Shown: positions 7,301 to 14,606, numbered from the stretch's first letter. The stretch is DNA of 18,975 nucleotides from HGM05232 sp044433325 (GCA_044433325.1 JAWXTT010000022.1:1-18975), one strand, 5' to 3'. Notes: generated by a model from the sequence alone, not told the origin. Translations and numbers: made by a program.

Positions 7301-8372
7301 TACTTATGGATTGCTAAATCGTGTGTCTGAAATGATTACTGTTAAGGAGTGGAATGTAATACTTTTAGATGAAGCCCATAATATTAAGAATAGAGATACA
7401 AAGAGTTCAAAGGTAGCAATGAGTCTAAATGGTAATTTTCGTTTACTCTTGACAGGAACACCTATTCAGAATCATTTGGGTGAGATATGGAATCTATTTA
7501 ACTTTACAAATCCTGGTCTCTTAGGTAGTTTTGAACAATTTAACAATAAGTTTATTACTCCAATTGTACATAATCAGGATAAGTTACGACAACGAGAACT
7601 AAAGAGAATATTGCAACCATTTATGCTTCGTCGTACTAAGAGTGAAGTCCTTAATGAACTTCCCTCAAAGACTGAAATTACTTATCGTATCGAACTTAGC
7701 GATGTTGAAAGAGCAATTTATGAAAATATTCGTTCATCAGCATTATCTGCAATGGAGAGTGGCGTACTTTCTCCTATTCAGAGCTTTGCTGAGATTACAA
7801 AACTACGACAAGCGGCATGTCATCCTGCATTAATTGATACATCATTAACAGCTAAATCGTCTAAAATAGCTAGACTAACTGAGATAGTTACGGAACTTAT
7901 TGAGAATAGACATAGAGCATTAGTTTTTAGTCAATTTACATCCTTTTTGAATCTAGTTGCTGAGGCTTTAAGGGTAAATAATATTCCATTTTTATATCTT
8001 GATGGCTCAACACCTGTCAAAGAGCGTGAGAAAATGGTGCTGAATTTCCAACAAGGAAATTCTCCTATATTTTTAATAAGTCTTAAAGCTGGGGGAACAG
8101 GTCTTAATCTAACAGCAGCAGACTATGTTATACATCTTGATCCTTGGTGGAATCCAGCAATCGAAGATCAAGCATCTGATCGCTCACATCGTATAGGACA
8201 AACGCGTCCAGTAACAATATATCGTTTAATCTCAGAAAATACAATTGAGGAGAAAATAATTAAGCTACATAAGAATAAACGCTCATTAGCAGATTCATTA
8301 TTAGATGGTAGTAATATTTCGCATAAACTATCACGTGAAGATATATTAGCATTATTGCAAGGTCAGGGTTAA
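4350..8372 (+). CDS. SNF2-family DNA helicase/translocase with large unrecognised N-terminal region
   Basis: A 1340-residue SF2 ATPase of the Swi2/Snf2 class, expected to translocate on double-stranded DNA and displace bound proteins. The ATPase core fills about residues 880-1325: Walker A in DDMGLGKT (911-918), DEAH box (1007-1010), motif III LLTGTPIQN, then the helicase C-terminal lobe with VFSQFTSF, LDGSTP, SLKAGGTGLNLTAADYVIHL (GGTGLNL at 1248-1254) and the arginine finger in HRIGQ (1280-1284). The first ~860 residues match nothing I recognise; residues about 231-262 look like one TPR-type helix pair, and the first ~350 are rich in Tyr, Ile and Asn. Start chosen: GTG at 4350, the furthest start after an in-frame stop at 4332; an ATG at 4395 is an alternative. 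A single-gene unit with its own promoter and terminator. Related proteins occur widely in Bacteroidota; the cellular role is not known to me. Confidence 0.88.
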   Translation: MKNEREKAKDELLLYMAYKMNFVVTEEVLYIIGDFLPRSSEQKKMVSAMINSGEVTIDQSGSFIKYYLDKSKVLDLLWNITPSDVARFDPIISRYKYYIYKYYYRDYVELRDFLTKWKFTGKLINYEWSDLQYNSNIKDIVNLIPFNPNWQKILLDLDVNSLMLFAGLYHYDNFFNLDLTCIKQYKEIYIDNYCYNIDAKYELASVYLFFSHILSGNIASIINMDACENSHYYQAQATYYLYTKNYSKSVIAFRKAIKSENDASELMLNPFYSLLFVKALGEDNKQSSINRLTKVKKFLSSQNITSHISIRIYLDFKGELSCEHYVKHINNNWQKIHPIEVVLSVLIINHYRIGGLTAEVIAAAEDIIDYDNFILLQLEASSSMPRYIAKRDELIERLSLYPIFEPYKTIETWEKKLNELSFLLNGTIAKKAMKDTTVSNGSRIIYYLDNGGYFVPRLQKSKDGITWSKGRNIALSTLITANVEGMTDVDRVIASCIKCYDSWEGRSYSLRGNKVFHALINHPLVFSYNNPDIYISIISDTPYIRVERDADGYLVSSNITKLDVGNIVVVKESDILYRVFHLTTLQRQVLDLFMKQSKYPISAEGQLSELLVHVASIITVHSDLVVKNDNLKRIKGSSRITLQLIPISDGIKVELFVKPLDDGKQYCKAGEGHESFIEQYKDENVIVGRNLKLEKSNLKVVQQIISELTNDGKIEDVVYFNDIYEVLPLIEKAKSMDKIVRVEWPKGAKLKIRGVIDFDKLKLSLNSRAGWFDIEGEVKVDKKLQLTLAELLERNRASKGRFVELTKGEFLALSDELHSKLNELDANIVQTKKSLQLSRFSSGVINNIENHGVKVQKDETFKRLQTSILAAKQCKITIPEALQAELRDYQVDGYVWLSRLAEWGAGACLSDDMGLGKTVQSIALLLSRATLGASLIVAPASVIYNWQNELNRFAPTLNCKVLHDNISDREQIINSSTAFDIVITTYGLLNRVSEMITVKEWNVILLDEAHNIKNRDTKSSKVAMSLNGNFRLLLTGTPIQNHLGEIWNLFNFTNPGLLGSFEQFNNKFITPIVHNQDKLRQRELKRILQPFMLRRTKSEVLNELPSKTEITYRIELSDVERAIYENIRSSALSAMESGVLSPIQSFAEITKLRQAACHPALIDTSLTAKSSKIARLTEIVTELIENRHRALVFSQFTSFLNLVAEALRVNNIPFLYLDGSTPVKEREKMVLNFQQGNSPIFLISLKAGGTGLNLTAADYVIHLDPWWNPAIEDQASDRSHRIGQTRPVTIYRLISENTIEEKIIKLHKNKRSLADSLLDGSNISHKLSREDILALLQGQG

Positions 8373-8376
8373 ACTA

Positions 8377-8431
8377 TAGGGGACTTCTAAAAATTGAATA
8401 AAACCAATTATAAGAAGTCCCCTAATTTTTA
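8377..8431 (+). terminator. Intrinsic terminator of the SNF2 gene
   Basis: Perfect 12-base stem: TAGGGGACTTCT (8377-8388) with AGAAGTCCCCTA (8413-8424), followed by a T-run at 8426-8430. The loop holds a second exact pair, AATTG with CAATT, so the structure is a long two-part hairpin. It starts 5 bases after the stop codon. Confidence 0.9.
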
Positions 8432-8457
8432 TAATTCAAATCTTTTATGTAAGTTTA
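8427..8457 (+). promoter_or_regulatory. Probable promoter of the 5'-nucleotidase gene
   Basis: TTTT at 8427-8430 (within the terminator's T-run), 19 bases, then TAAGTTTA at 8450-8457, one base off TAnnTTTG. Transcription would start about 8463, leaving about 24 bases before the ATG at 8487. This supports that start over the in-frame ATG at 8394, which lies inside the terminator loop. Confidence 0.5.
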
Positions 8458-8486
8458 CTCATATTCAACACTCTAAAAATAATATT

Positions 8487-9920
8487 ATGAACACAATCAG
8501 ATTGTCAATACCACGTTTTGTATTAATAGCAGTAATCCTACTCAATGTAACGTTATGTTATTCTGCTGGGAAGGTAGTGATACTATCCACCAATGATATT
8601 CATGGGCAGATTGACCGTTTTCCTCGATTAATGACAGCTATAAATGAGTGCCGTGATACCGCTCAAGTAATATTAATTGATGCTGGTGATAAATGGACAG
8701 GAAACTCCTATGTTGACTTAGTTGAACATTACTTACCCATTTATGAATTAATGAACCATGCTCAGTATGACTTTGCAGTTTATGGTAATCATGAGTTTGA
8801 TAGAGGGCAAGCATACCTCCACCAAGCTAACACTCATGCCAACTTCCCAACATTAGGAGCTAATGTAATCAGTGACACCACCACATTTGAACAACCACAA
8901 GCATATAGCATTATTGAGCGTGGTGGAGTCAAAGTAGCATTTGTAGGAGCCGTAGGCAACTATAACACTAATAATCACCCAGCAGGTAAAGATGAAAGTT
9001 TTGAGGGTATTAGCTTTATAGATCCTAAGATTTGTGCAGCAGATTATGCATATCTAAAGGAGAAGAATAATTGTGACCTACTAGTCTTAGTTACGCATAT
9101 GGGTTCAATGCATGACACACGTTTTGCCAATTCTAAATACTCAGATGGGTATGATATGGTAATCGGTGCTCATAGTCACGAACTGATAGATACTATTGTA
9201 AATGGTGTGCAGTTATCGCAGGCTGGAGCAAGACTTAGTTATCTGGGTGTTACTGATATTAGCGTAGTTGGTAATGGTGAGGTTAGTTACAGATACCGCA
9301 ATATTCCATTAGATAATTATAGTAATGAAAGTCAGACACAAATTATGATAGATAAATATTATAATAATCCTGAATTGGTTTCACATATAGGTGATGCTGG
9401 TGAGATATTTGATTCTGCCGCATTGCGCAACCTATTTGCATCCACAATTTGTGATGCTAGTGGAGCAGATATTGGTTTTTACCACTGTGGAGGTATTCGT
9501 CGTCCTTCGTTATCTAAAGGTGATATCAAATTGGTAGATATCCTAGATTTAGAGCCATTTAAGTGTTGTGTTTGTACAATGGGAATGACCACTGCACAGA
9601 TGGCGCAGATGATTATAGCTAAGTTTAATGATAAACAGAATTTGGGTGAAGCACGTCGCGTGGATATGGTTGCCAGTTTACCATATACTATTATTACAGA
9701 CAAGGGTACAGGTGAAGCAGTAGAGGTTAATTTCCCAACATTGACAGATGGTGAAATATATAAAGTGGCAGTAGGTGATTATATCTATGAAACATATAAG
9801 GGTATTGAGTGTATAAATGCCACTAATACAGGTGTGCTAGTAACTGATGTTCTTAGAAAGTATATCAGTAGCAAAGGGGTTGTCCAGCCCGATTCAATCC
9901 TATATCAGAGTATTAAATAA
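8487..9920 (+). CDS. Exported 5'-nucleotidase / UshA-like metallophosphatase
   Basis: Two-domain enzyme of the UshA/5'-nucleotidase family, expected to remove phosphate from nucleotides or related esters outside the inner membrane. From the ATG at 8487 the product has 477 residues. A hydrophobic signal segment (about 9-27, ending LCYSA) precedes the metallophosphatase domain with all metal ligands: NDIHGQ (D37, H39), DAGD (65-68), GNHE (100-103), VTHMG (H204) and GAHSH (H229, H231). The 5'-nucleotidase C-terminal domain has HCGGIRRP (333-340), then GDI and LEPF. Where relatives have PF.N, this protein has PFKCCVC (357-363), an unusual cysteine cluster. Some Bacteroidota carry the two domains on separate adjacent genes; here they are joined. 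The longer 508-residue frame from 8394 would start in the terminator and bury the signal peptide. Substrate cannot be told from the sequence. Confidence 0.85.
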   Translation: MNTIRLSIPRFVLIAVILLNVTLCYSAGKVVILSTNDIHGQIDRFPRLMTAINECRDTAQVILIDAGDKWTGNSYVDLVEHYLPIYELMNHAQYDFAVYGNHEFDRGQAYLHQANTHANFPTLGANVISDTTTFEQPQAYSIIERGGVKVAFVGAVGNYNTNNHPAGKDESFEGISFIDPKICAADYAYLKEKNNCDLLVLVTHMGSMHDTRFANSKYSDGYDMVIGAHSHELIDTIVNGVQLSQAGARLSYLGVTDISVVGNGEVSYRYRNIPLDNYSNESQTQIMIDKYYNNPELVSHIGDAGEIFDSAALRNLFASTICDASGADIGFYHCGGIRRPSLSKGDIKLVDILDLEPFKCCVCTMGMTTAQMAQMIIAKFNDKQNLGEARRVDMVASLPYTIITDKGTGEAVEVNFPTLTDGEIYKVAVGDYIYETYKGIECINATNTGVLVTDVLRKYISSKGVVQPDSILYQSIK

Positions 9921-9940
9921 TCCATATTTTACAGCAAAAG

Positions 9941-9980
9941 AAACGAACTTAATGAAACAGATTCTCATTAAGCTCGTTTT
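9941..9980. terminator. Terminator between convergent genes
   Basis: AAACGAACTTAATGA (9941-9955) pairs with TCATTAAGCTCGTTT (9965-9979) with one A-C mismatch, giving a 15-base stem and a nine-base loop. T's follow on the plus strand, and the minus strand also runs into a pyrimidine-rich TTTCTTTT. It can serve both the 5'-nucleotidase gene and the minus-strand DUF2752 gene ending at 10008. Confidence 0.75.
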
Positions 9981-10007
9981 ATCTATATTAACTCGAAATA
10001 CTTATTA

Positions 10008-10331
10008 TTATTGATTATAAGTTAATCTAATCTTGCCGATTAATTTTATCAATTGTTTTAAATACAGGTACAATAGTAGTGGCACTATAATGAATACTCT
10101 ATTATTATAATTCCATGCTGATTCAAAATCACAATGAATAAAAGCTAACGTGGCACGTGTCATTCCACATCCGTAGCATTTAATGTTGAAAAGACGACGA
10201 GAAAGGCAAATACTCTCATCCGCATTAAGCATCCATTCACGTGGTATCAATAAGATAATAATAGCTATACCTATGTATAGGATTAAATATATAATTAATT
10301 TCTTTTTATCGGATAACCAGTCTATTTTCAC
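10008..10331 (-). CDS. DUF2752 small membrane protein
   Basis: 107 residues with two predicted membrane helices (about 12-30 and 79-97). The DUF2752 signature lies between them: a Cys at 42, then CYGCGMTRATLA (52-63) and the acidic/Asn stretch ESAWNYNNRV. The family is defined by the CxGCGxTRA motif; its function is not established. Start is a GTG at 10331 that lies inside the upstream TM2 gene, giving a 26-base overlap in another frame; no other plausible start precedes the first helix. The overlap suggests translational coupling, and DUF2752 genes beside TM2 genes are common in Bacteroidota. Confidence 0.8.
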   Translation of the reverse strand: MKIDWLSDKKKLIIYLILYIGIAIIILLIPREWMLNADESICLSRRLFNIKCYGCGMTRATLAFIHCDFESAWNYNNRVFIIVPLLLYLYLKQLIKLIGKIRLTYNQ

Positions 10332-10620
10332 TATCCTTAAAGCTCTTAGTAAGAATCATGATTAAATCTATTAAAGTCCAAACGCCACAAGCACCAAGAG
10401 TTAATAATTGTATTATTCCAATGACAGTTTTACCTGTATAAAAGTTATGTGCACCTAATCCACCAAGGAAGATACATAATAAAAGAGTTGTTATCCATTC
10501 TTTATCTGATGCATCACTGAAGTTAACGTTACTTTTTTGAGTTGTATTCGTTGGCTCTCCACATTGAGGGCAAGCGAATGCGTTATCTGAAATCTCTTTA
10601 CCACATCTTTTACAAAACAT
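10306..10620 (-). CDS. TM2-domain protein with N-terminal zinc ribbon
   Basis: 104 residues. Residues 1-24 form a short zinc ribbon with Cys pairs CKRC (3-6) and CPQC (17-20). After a polar linker comes a TM2 domain: two membrane helices around the motif FLGGLGAHNFYTGK (51-64), followed by GIIQLLTLGACGVWTLIDLI. The TM2 family spans the inner membrane; its molecular role is unknown. It is first in a two-gene minus-strand unit with the DUF2752 gene, which it overlaps by 26 bases. ATG at 10620 is well placed directly before the ribbon. Confidence 0.85.
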   Translation of the reverse strand: MFCKRCGKEISDNAFACPQCGEPTNTTQKSNVNFSDASDKEWITTLLLCIFLGGLGAHNFYTGKTVIGIIQLLTLGACGVWTLIDLIMILTKSFKDSENRLVIR

Positions 10621-10670
10621 AATTATAATAAATTTTAGGTTAGTATATTGTTATAGTTCTTATTAATATG

Positions 10671-10701
10671 TAAAGATATGCAAAAAAATAAGATATATCA
10701 A
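10671..10701 (-). promoter_or_regulatory. Probable promoter of the TM2-DUF2752 pair
   Basis: Read on the minus strand: TTGA at 10701-10698, 19 bases, then TATCTTTA at 10678-10671, one base off TAnnTTTG. Transcription would start near 10664, about 44 bases before the ATG at 10620. Weak by itself in such AT-rich sequence. Confidence 0.4.
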
Positions 10702-10727
10702 TAATAGTATTTATTTTTTTACAAAAT

Positions 10728-10778
10728 AGATTAAAAAATAAGAGCGATAAGTGGGGGAATTCTTATCGCTCTTTATTA
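10728..10778 (-). terminator. Intrinsic terminator of the dipeptidase gene
   Basis: AAGAGCGATAAG (10740-10751) pairs perfectly with CTTATCGCTCTT (10762-10773), a 12-base stem with a ten-base loop. On the minus strand it is followed by TTATTTTTTAA. It lies about 35 bases beyond the stop of the dipeptidase gene. Confidence 0.85.
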
Positions 10779-10809
10779 CTTTATTTGTAGTATTTATGTG
10801 GTTTACTTA

Positions 10810-12267
10810 TTACCCTTTGGCTATCATCTCTAGTAATCTTACTAGGTGATTCCAGAATTTGTCAACTGCTGGGATATGGATGCGCTCTTTAGGTGAGTGT
10901 ACATCACATAGGGTAGGACCGAATGAGATCATATCCAGTGCAGGATTATGTTCTAGGAACATACCACACTCTAATCCTGCGTGTAATGCTTTGCACGCTG
11001 GTGTGATTCCATATAAATCTTCGTATGCTTTAACAGCTATTTTAAGAATAGGTGATTCAGTATTTGGAGCCCATCCTGGATAACCATCACCATGTGTAGC
11101 TTTGATACCTGCTAATTGGAAACATGCTTCAATTTGGTGTGCTGCACTCCATTTTAGTGACTCAACAGCACTACGTTGTGATGTTGCTATTGTAATCTCT
11201 TGAGTCTCCTTATTCATCTTAACTGATGCTAGATTGGTAGATGTTTCTACTAGTCCTGCTATCTCTTGGCTCATAGATAATACACCGTGAGGGCAACAGT
11301 ATAGGAATTGAACAATCTTAGTAATAGTTTCAGTATCGATAATTGATTCAGGTTTATCTACGGTTTCAGCTTTAAGCATAGGCTTTTCAGTTTTAGCAAA
11401 CTCACCTGTTACCTCAGCCAATAGCTTATTCATCTCAATAACTATATCCTCCTTATTGCTAGATGGAACACCAATAGTGATAGATGCTTCGCGTGCGATA
11501 GCATTACGTAGGTTACCACCCTCAATTTCAGATACTACAACATCAAATTTTTGCATCAAGTTCCATGCGTAACGAGCCATAATCTTGTTAGCATTAGCAA
11601 AACCCTTGTCAATATCCATACCTGAGTGACCACCACGTAGCCCAGTTACCATAACTTTAGCGTAATAGTAATCTTTTGGAGCAGGAACATATTCAAATTT
11701 AGTAGTAGCAGTAGTATCAGTACCACCTGCACAACCTAGGAAAATTTCAGCTTCATCCTCTGAGTCTAGATTAACTAGCATACTACCAGTAATCATACCT
11801 TTGCCTAACTTGCAAGCACCAGTAAGACCAGTCTCCTCATCAACAGTAAATAACGCTTCGATAGGACCATGAATAGCATCCTTGTCATCCACTAATGCCA
11901 TTGCAGCAGCGCAGCCAATGCCATTATCAGCACCAAGTGTAGTACCATCAGCTCTTAGCCATTCACCCTCAACAATAGTTTTAATAGGGTCGTTGTCAAA
12001 ATCATGAACAGTATCATTGTTCTTTTCACATACCATATCCATGTGACCTTGTAGAATGACAACAGGTGCATTTTCATAACCTTTAGTTGCTGGTATTAGA
12101 TAAACAATATTACCAATCTCGTCAGTGCGAATCTCAATGTTGCGAGATGCTGCAAATTCGGTAAGGAATTTACGGATTTTCTCCTCCTTTTTAGATGGAC
12201 GAGGTACTTTAGTGATGTCATCAAAACGTTGCCAAATCAGTGTTGGCTTTAAATCTTTAATAGTCAT
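10810..12267 (-). CDS. pepD: M20 family aminoacyl-histidine dipeptidase (PepD-like)
   Basis: Cytosolic non-specific dipeptidase/beta-Ala-His dipeptidase that cleaves dipeptides such as Xaa-His with a di-zinc centre. The 485-residue product has the length of this family, with no signal peptide. Catalytic motifs in order: ILQGHMDMV (H75, D77), TLGADNGIG (bridging D114), TVDEETGLTG (E144 general base, E145), LVNLDSEDE (D168) and, near the C-terminus, ALHAGLECG and CDVHSPKERI with the last zinc His. The dimerisation/lid domain interrupts the catalytic domain at about 200-390. It is a lone gene with its own terminator and is divergent from the lipoprotein gene at 12549. ATG at 12267 fits the family N-terminus (IKDLKP...IWQRFDDIT..PRPS). 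I see no clear promoter: the best minus-strand -7 is TATTTTTC (12353-12346). Confidence 0.93.
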   Translation of the reverse strand: MTIKDLKPTLIWQRFDDITKVPRPSKKEEKIRKFLTEFAASRNIEIRTDEIGNIVYLIPATKGYENAPVVILQGHMDMVCEKNNDTVHDFDNDPIKTIVEGEWLRADGTTLGADNGIGCAAAMALVDDKDAIHGPIEALFTVDEETGLTGACKLGKGMITGSMLVNLDSEDEAEIFLGCAGGTDTTATTKFEYVPAPKDYYYAKVMVTGLRGGHSGMDIDKGFANANKIMARYAWNLMQKFDVVVSEIEGGNLRNAIAREASITIGVPSSNKEDIVIEMNKLLAEVTGEFAKTEKPMLKAETVDKPESIIDTETITKIVQFLYCCPHGVLSMSQEIAGLVETSTNLASVKMNKETQEITIATSQRSAVESLKWSAAHQIEACFQLAGIKATHGDGYPGWAPNTESPILKIAVKAYEDLYGITPACKALHAGLECGMFLEHNPALDMISFGPTLCDVHSPKERIHIPAVDKFWNHLVRLLEMIAKG

Positions 12268-12548
12268 AATCGTAAAATGGATTAGAATTTATTCTTTCTA
12301 TTTGTAAATTTTGTTAAATGCTAACTTATTTGATGACTAAGTTACGAAAAATAATTTAGATATATGAATTATTACTCAACCTTTTTATTATATTTGTAGC
12401 TGAAAACTGTAAGGAAGTCGGTTTTATGCAGAGTCTAATATCATATATCTTTGAAAACTAATTAAATAGCCTAGTGTTGTTGTTGTTGGTTTGATATGTG
12501 TTTATTATCGCTCAAAAAGGAATGAATAATAATGTAATAAAATAGAAC
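12268..12548. other. Divergent intergenic region (281 bases)
   Basis: Separates the dipeptidase (minus) and Skp-like (plus) genes and should hold both promoters. The plus strand has two -7 octamers, TATATTTG at 12389-12396 and TATCTTTG at 12446-12453. The minus strand has only a weak TATTTTTC. A short GTT repeat lies around 12478-12489. No reading frame of note and no strong hairpin seen. Confidence 0.6.
12422..12453 (+). promoter_or_regulatory. Probable promoter of the Skp-like lipoprotein gene
   Basis: TATCTTTG at 12446-12453 is an exact -7 element; TTTT at 12422-12425 stands 20 bases upstream as a poor -33 match. Start would be near 12460, leader about 90 bases. The other exact octamer, TATATTTG at 12389-12396, lacks a -33 partner. 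Confidence 0.5.
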
Positions 12549-13136
12549 ATGAAAATTTTAAAAAAATGTGCGTTTGCAATTGCTCTATCATCAATGATGA
12601 TATCTTGTGTAGGAAACGCTAGTCAAGACCTAACCTCTGGGGTGGCAGCAACATCAGATGCAGCATGTGCATTGAAAATAGCTTATGTGCATCAAGATTC
12701 AATAATGCAAAATTATAACTTAGCTAAGGATGTTACTGAAGCTATCGTTAGAAATAGCAACAAGTTAGAAACCGCACAACGCCAAAAATCAACCGAAGTA
12801 CAGAATTTCGCAGCAGAAATGCAACGTAAATATGAAAGCAATGGTTATCTAAGTGAAAGTAGCTTTAATGCTGACCAAAAGAAATTGCAAAAGATGCAAG
12901 TTGATGCTGAAACATACTTAGTAAATCTACAAAGAACAATTCAAAACGATTTACAACAAAGTAATATAGAGCTTAATGACTCAATCGAGAAATTTATGAA
13001 CGAGTATGCTAAAAGCAACGGTTACGATGTGATTCTACAAAAAGCAGCAGCTTTCTATATAGGTAGTGGTTATGATGTTACTAGTGATGTTGTTACTAAA
13101 TTAAATGCTCGTTACAACAAGGTAAGTGGTAAATAG
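12549..13136 (+). CDS. Skp/OmpH-family periplasmic chaperone-like lipoprotein
   Basis: 195 residues. The N-terminus has a basic start, a hydrophobic run and a lipobox MISC (Cys20), so a lipoprotein is predicted. The mature part begins with KIAYVHQDSIMQNYNLAKD (43-61), the typical Skp/OmpH beta-strand and first helix. A long charged, Gln-rich helical segment follows (about 62-150, coiled-coil tentacle), ending with NGYDVILQKAAAFYIGSGYD and VTSDVVTKLNARY, the family C-terminal strand and helix. Skp proteins hold unfolded outer-membrane proteins in the periplasm. Bacteroidota often carry several paralogues, and the lipoprotein form is common among them. Single-gene unit ending in a strong terminator. 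Confidence 0.85.
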   Translation: MKILKKCAFAIALSSMMISCVGNASQDLTSGVAATSDAACALKIAYVHQDSIMQNYNLAKDVTEAIVRNSNKLETAQRQKSTEVQNFAAEMQRKYESNGYLSESSFNADQKKLQKMQVDAETYLVNLQRTIQNDLQQSNIELNDSIEKFMNEYAKSNGYDVILQKAAAFYIGSGYDVTSDVVTKLNARYNKVSGK

Positions 13137-13166
13137 TAGAACTGCTTACAATAAATAATAATAGTG

Positions 13167-13210
13167 TGGGTCATAATCGAGCAGAAACTGTGCGGTTATG
13201 ACCCATTTTT
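13167..13210 (+). terminator. Terminator after the Skp-like gene / hairpin in front of hflX
   Basis: TGGGTCATAA (13167-13176) pairs perfectly with TTATGACCCA (13196-13205); the arms extend inward with further partial pairing (TCG with CGG, GCA with TGT). TTTTT follows at 13206-13210. The T-run ends 5 bases before the hflX ATG. Confidence 0.88.
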
Positions 13211-13215
13211 ATAGT

Positions 13216-14439
13216 ATGATAGATAATATAATAACAAAGGAAGTTTCGGAACGCGCCGTATTGGTGGGTCTGATAACTCCAACGCAGAACGAAACAAAAG
13301 CAAAAGAGTATCTTGACGAGCTAGCATTTCTAGCAGAAACAGCAGGTGCAGTGCCAGAGAAACGCTTTGTTCAAAAGCTAGATGGCGCACATTCACGCAC
13401 CTTTGTCGGGAAAGGTAAGCTAGACGAGATTAAAACATATATCGAGGATAACGAGATAGGATTAGTGATATTTGATGACGATTTAAGTAACAAACAAGTA
13501 TCTAATATTGAGAATGAGCTGAAAGTAAAGATACTAGACCGTACAACGCTAATCTTAGATATATTCGCTAAACGCGCTCAGACTGCGAGTGCTAAAACAC
13601 AGGTCGAATTGGCTCAATATCAATATATGTTACCACGATTGACTAGGATGTGGACACACCTTGAACGTCAACGTGGGGGTATAGGTATGCGCGGACCAGG
13701 TGAAACGCAAATAGAGACTGACCGCCGTATAATCCTAGATAAAATCTCACGCCTAAAGCAGGAACTAATCAGCATAGATAAGCAGAAAACTATCCAACGT
13801 AAAAATCGTGGCAAGCTAACACGTATAGCCCTAGTTGGTTACACCAACGTAGGTAAGTCAACACTAATGAATCTACTTAGTAAGAGTGAAGTGTTTGCTG
13901 AAAATAAGCTATTTGCAACCCTTGATACCACTGTACGTAAAGTAATTATTGATAATCTACCATTCCTGCTGACAGATACAGTAGGGTTTATTCGTAAATT
14001 GCCAACACATCTGGTAAAGTCATTTAAGACTACGCTGGACGAGGTGCGTGAAGCAGATCTTTTAGTACATGTTGTAGATATCTCACACCCACAATTCGAG
14101 GAGCAAATTGAGGTAGTAAACCGCACCCTACAAGAGGTGTGTGATGCCGCTGATAAAGATATGATACTAGTATTTAATAAGGTAGATGCATTCTCATATA
14201 TCCCTAAAGATGAAGATGATTTAACCCCTGTTAAACGCGAAAATATATCACTTGATGAGCTAAAAGCAACATGGATGAATAAGATGAATGAAAACTGCGT
14301 CTTTATCTCAGCCAAAGAGAAGATTAACATCGACGAGCTAAAAGATAAAATCTATCAAAAAGCTAAGGAGATACACACTGCCCGCTTCCCATACAACGAT
14401 TTCCTATTCACTAAATACACCTCAGACGAGGAGGAGTGA
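13216..14439 (+). CDS. hflX: GTPase HflX (ribosome-splitting factor)
   Basis: Translational GTPase that binds the 50S subunit and splits stalled or idle 70S ribosomes, notably after heat or antibiotic stress. Start set at the ATG at 13216 (407 residues): the in-frame ATG at 13198 lies in the terminator arm, and family proteins begin with a short segment before the AVLVGL strand. The HflX N-terminal domain shows FVGKGKLDEIK and LILDIFAKRAQT; the linker has the signature RGPGETQIETDRR. The G domain has G1 GYTNVGKST (208-216), G3 DTVGF (254-258), G4 NKVD (321-324) and G5 SAKE. The C-terminal domain is short, as in many Bacteroidota. No TAnnTTTG-like element is seen between the Skp-like gene and the start, so expression may rely on read-through of the hairpin at 13167-13210. 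Confidence 0.93.
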   Translation: MIDNIITKEVSERAVLVGLITPTQNETKAKEYLDELAFLAETAGAVPEKRFVQKLDGAHSRTFVGKGKLDEIKTYIEDNEIGLVIFDDDLSNKQVSNIENELKVKILDRTTLILDIFAKRAQTASAKTQVELAQYQYMLPRLTRMWTHLERQRGGIGMRGPGETQIETDRRIILDKISRLKQELISIDKQKTIQRKNRGKLTRIALVGYTNVGKSTLMNLLSKSEVFAENKLFATLDTTVRKVIIDNLPFLLTDTVGFIRKLPTHLVKSFKTTLDEVREADLLVHVVDISHPQFEEQIEVVNRTLQEVCDAADKDMILVFNKVDAFSYIPKDEDDLTPVKRENISLDELKATWMNKMNENCVFISAKEKINIDELKDKIYQKAKEIHTARFPYNDFLFTKYTSDEEE

Positions 14440-14606
14440 GAATTAGGGTCAATGGGTCTTTCGGGTCTGTTTGGGCATTGCTTACGCAATGGGTTGCAGA
14501 AACTTTGTTCTGTGTATAAATTCCGTTATTCTCCGTTCTTTCTGTATGACCAATAGGCTCGTACCGAGTGTATCGTGGCGGTAGCTACTGCTGACTGCTC
14601 ATAGCT
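14440..14606. other. Structured non-coding island between convergent genes
   Basis: 167 bases between hflX and the minus-strand ThiF-like gene with visibly more G and C than the neighbouring spacers. GGGTC occurs at 14446, 14454 and 14463, followed by GGGC at 14473, so the spacing is 8, 9 and 10. Hairpins: CATTGC-TTAC-GCAATG (14476-14491), CAGAA with TTCTG (14497-14501, 14508-14512), and CTCG-tac-CGAG (14558-14568). No typical T-tailed terminator and no coding frame that I recognise. It looks like a dispersed intergenic repeat or a decayed element; this cannot be tested from one copy. Confidence 0.45.

Noticed and set aside
8394..8486. Longer N-terminus for the 5'-nucleotidase (ATG at 8394, 31 extra residues)
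   Set aside because: This ATG lies inside the loop of the SNF2 gene terminator and the extension would put a polar tail before the signal peptide; ATG 8487 fits the promoter and the signal sequence.
12478..12490. GTT triplet repeat upstream of the Skp-like gene
   Set aside because: About four copies only; no reason to assign a function.
13198..13215. hflX start at the ATG at 13198
   Set aside because: The codon is in the right arm of the terminator hairpin; ATG 13216 gives a family-like N-terminus.
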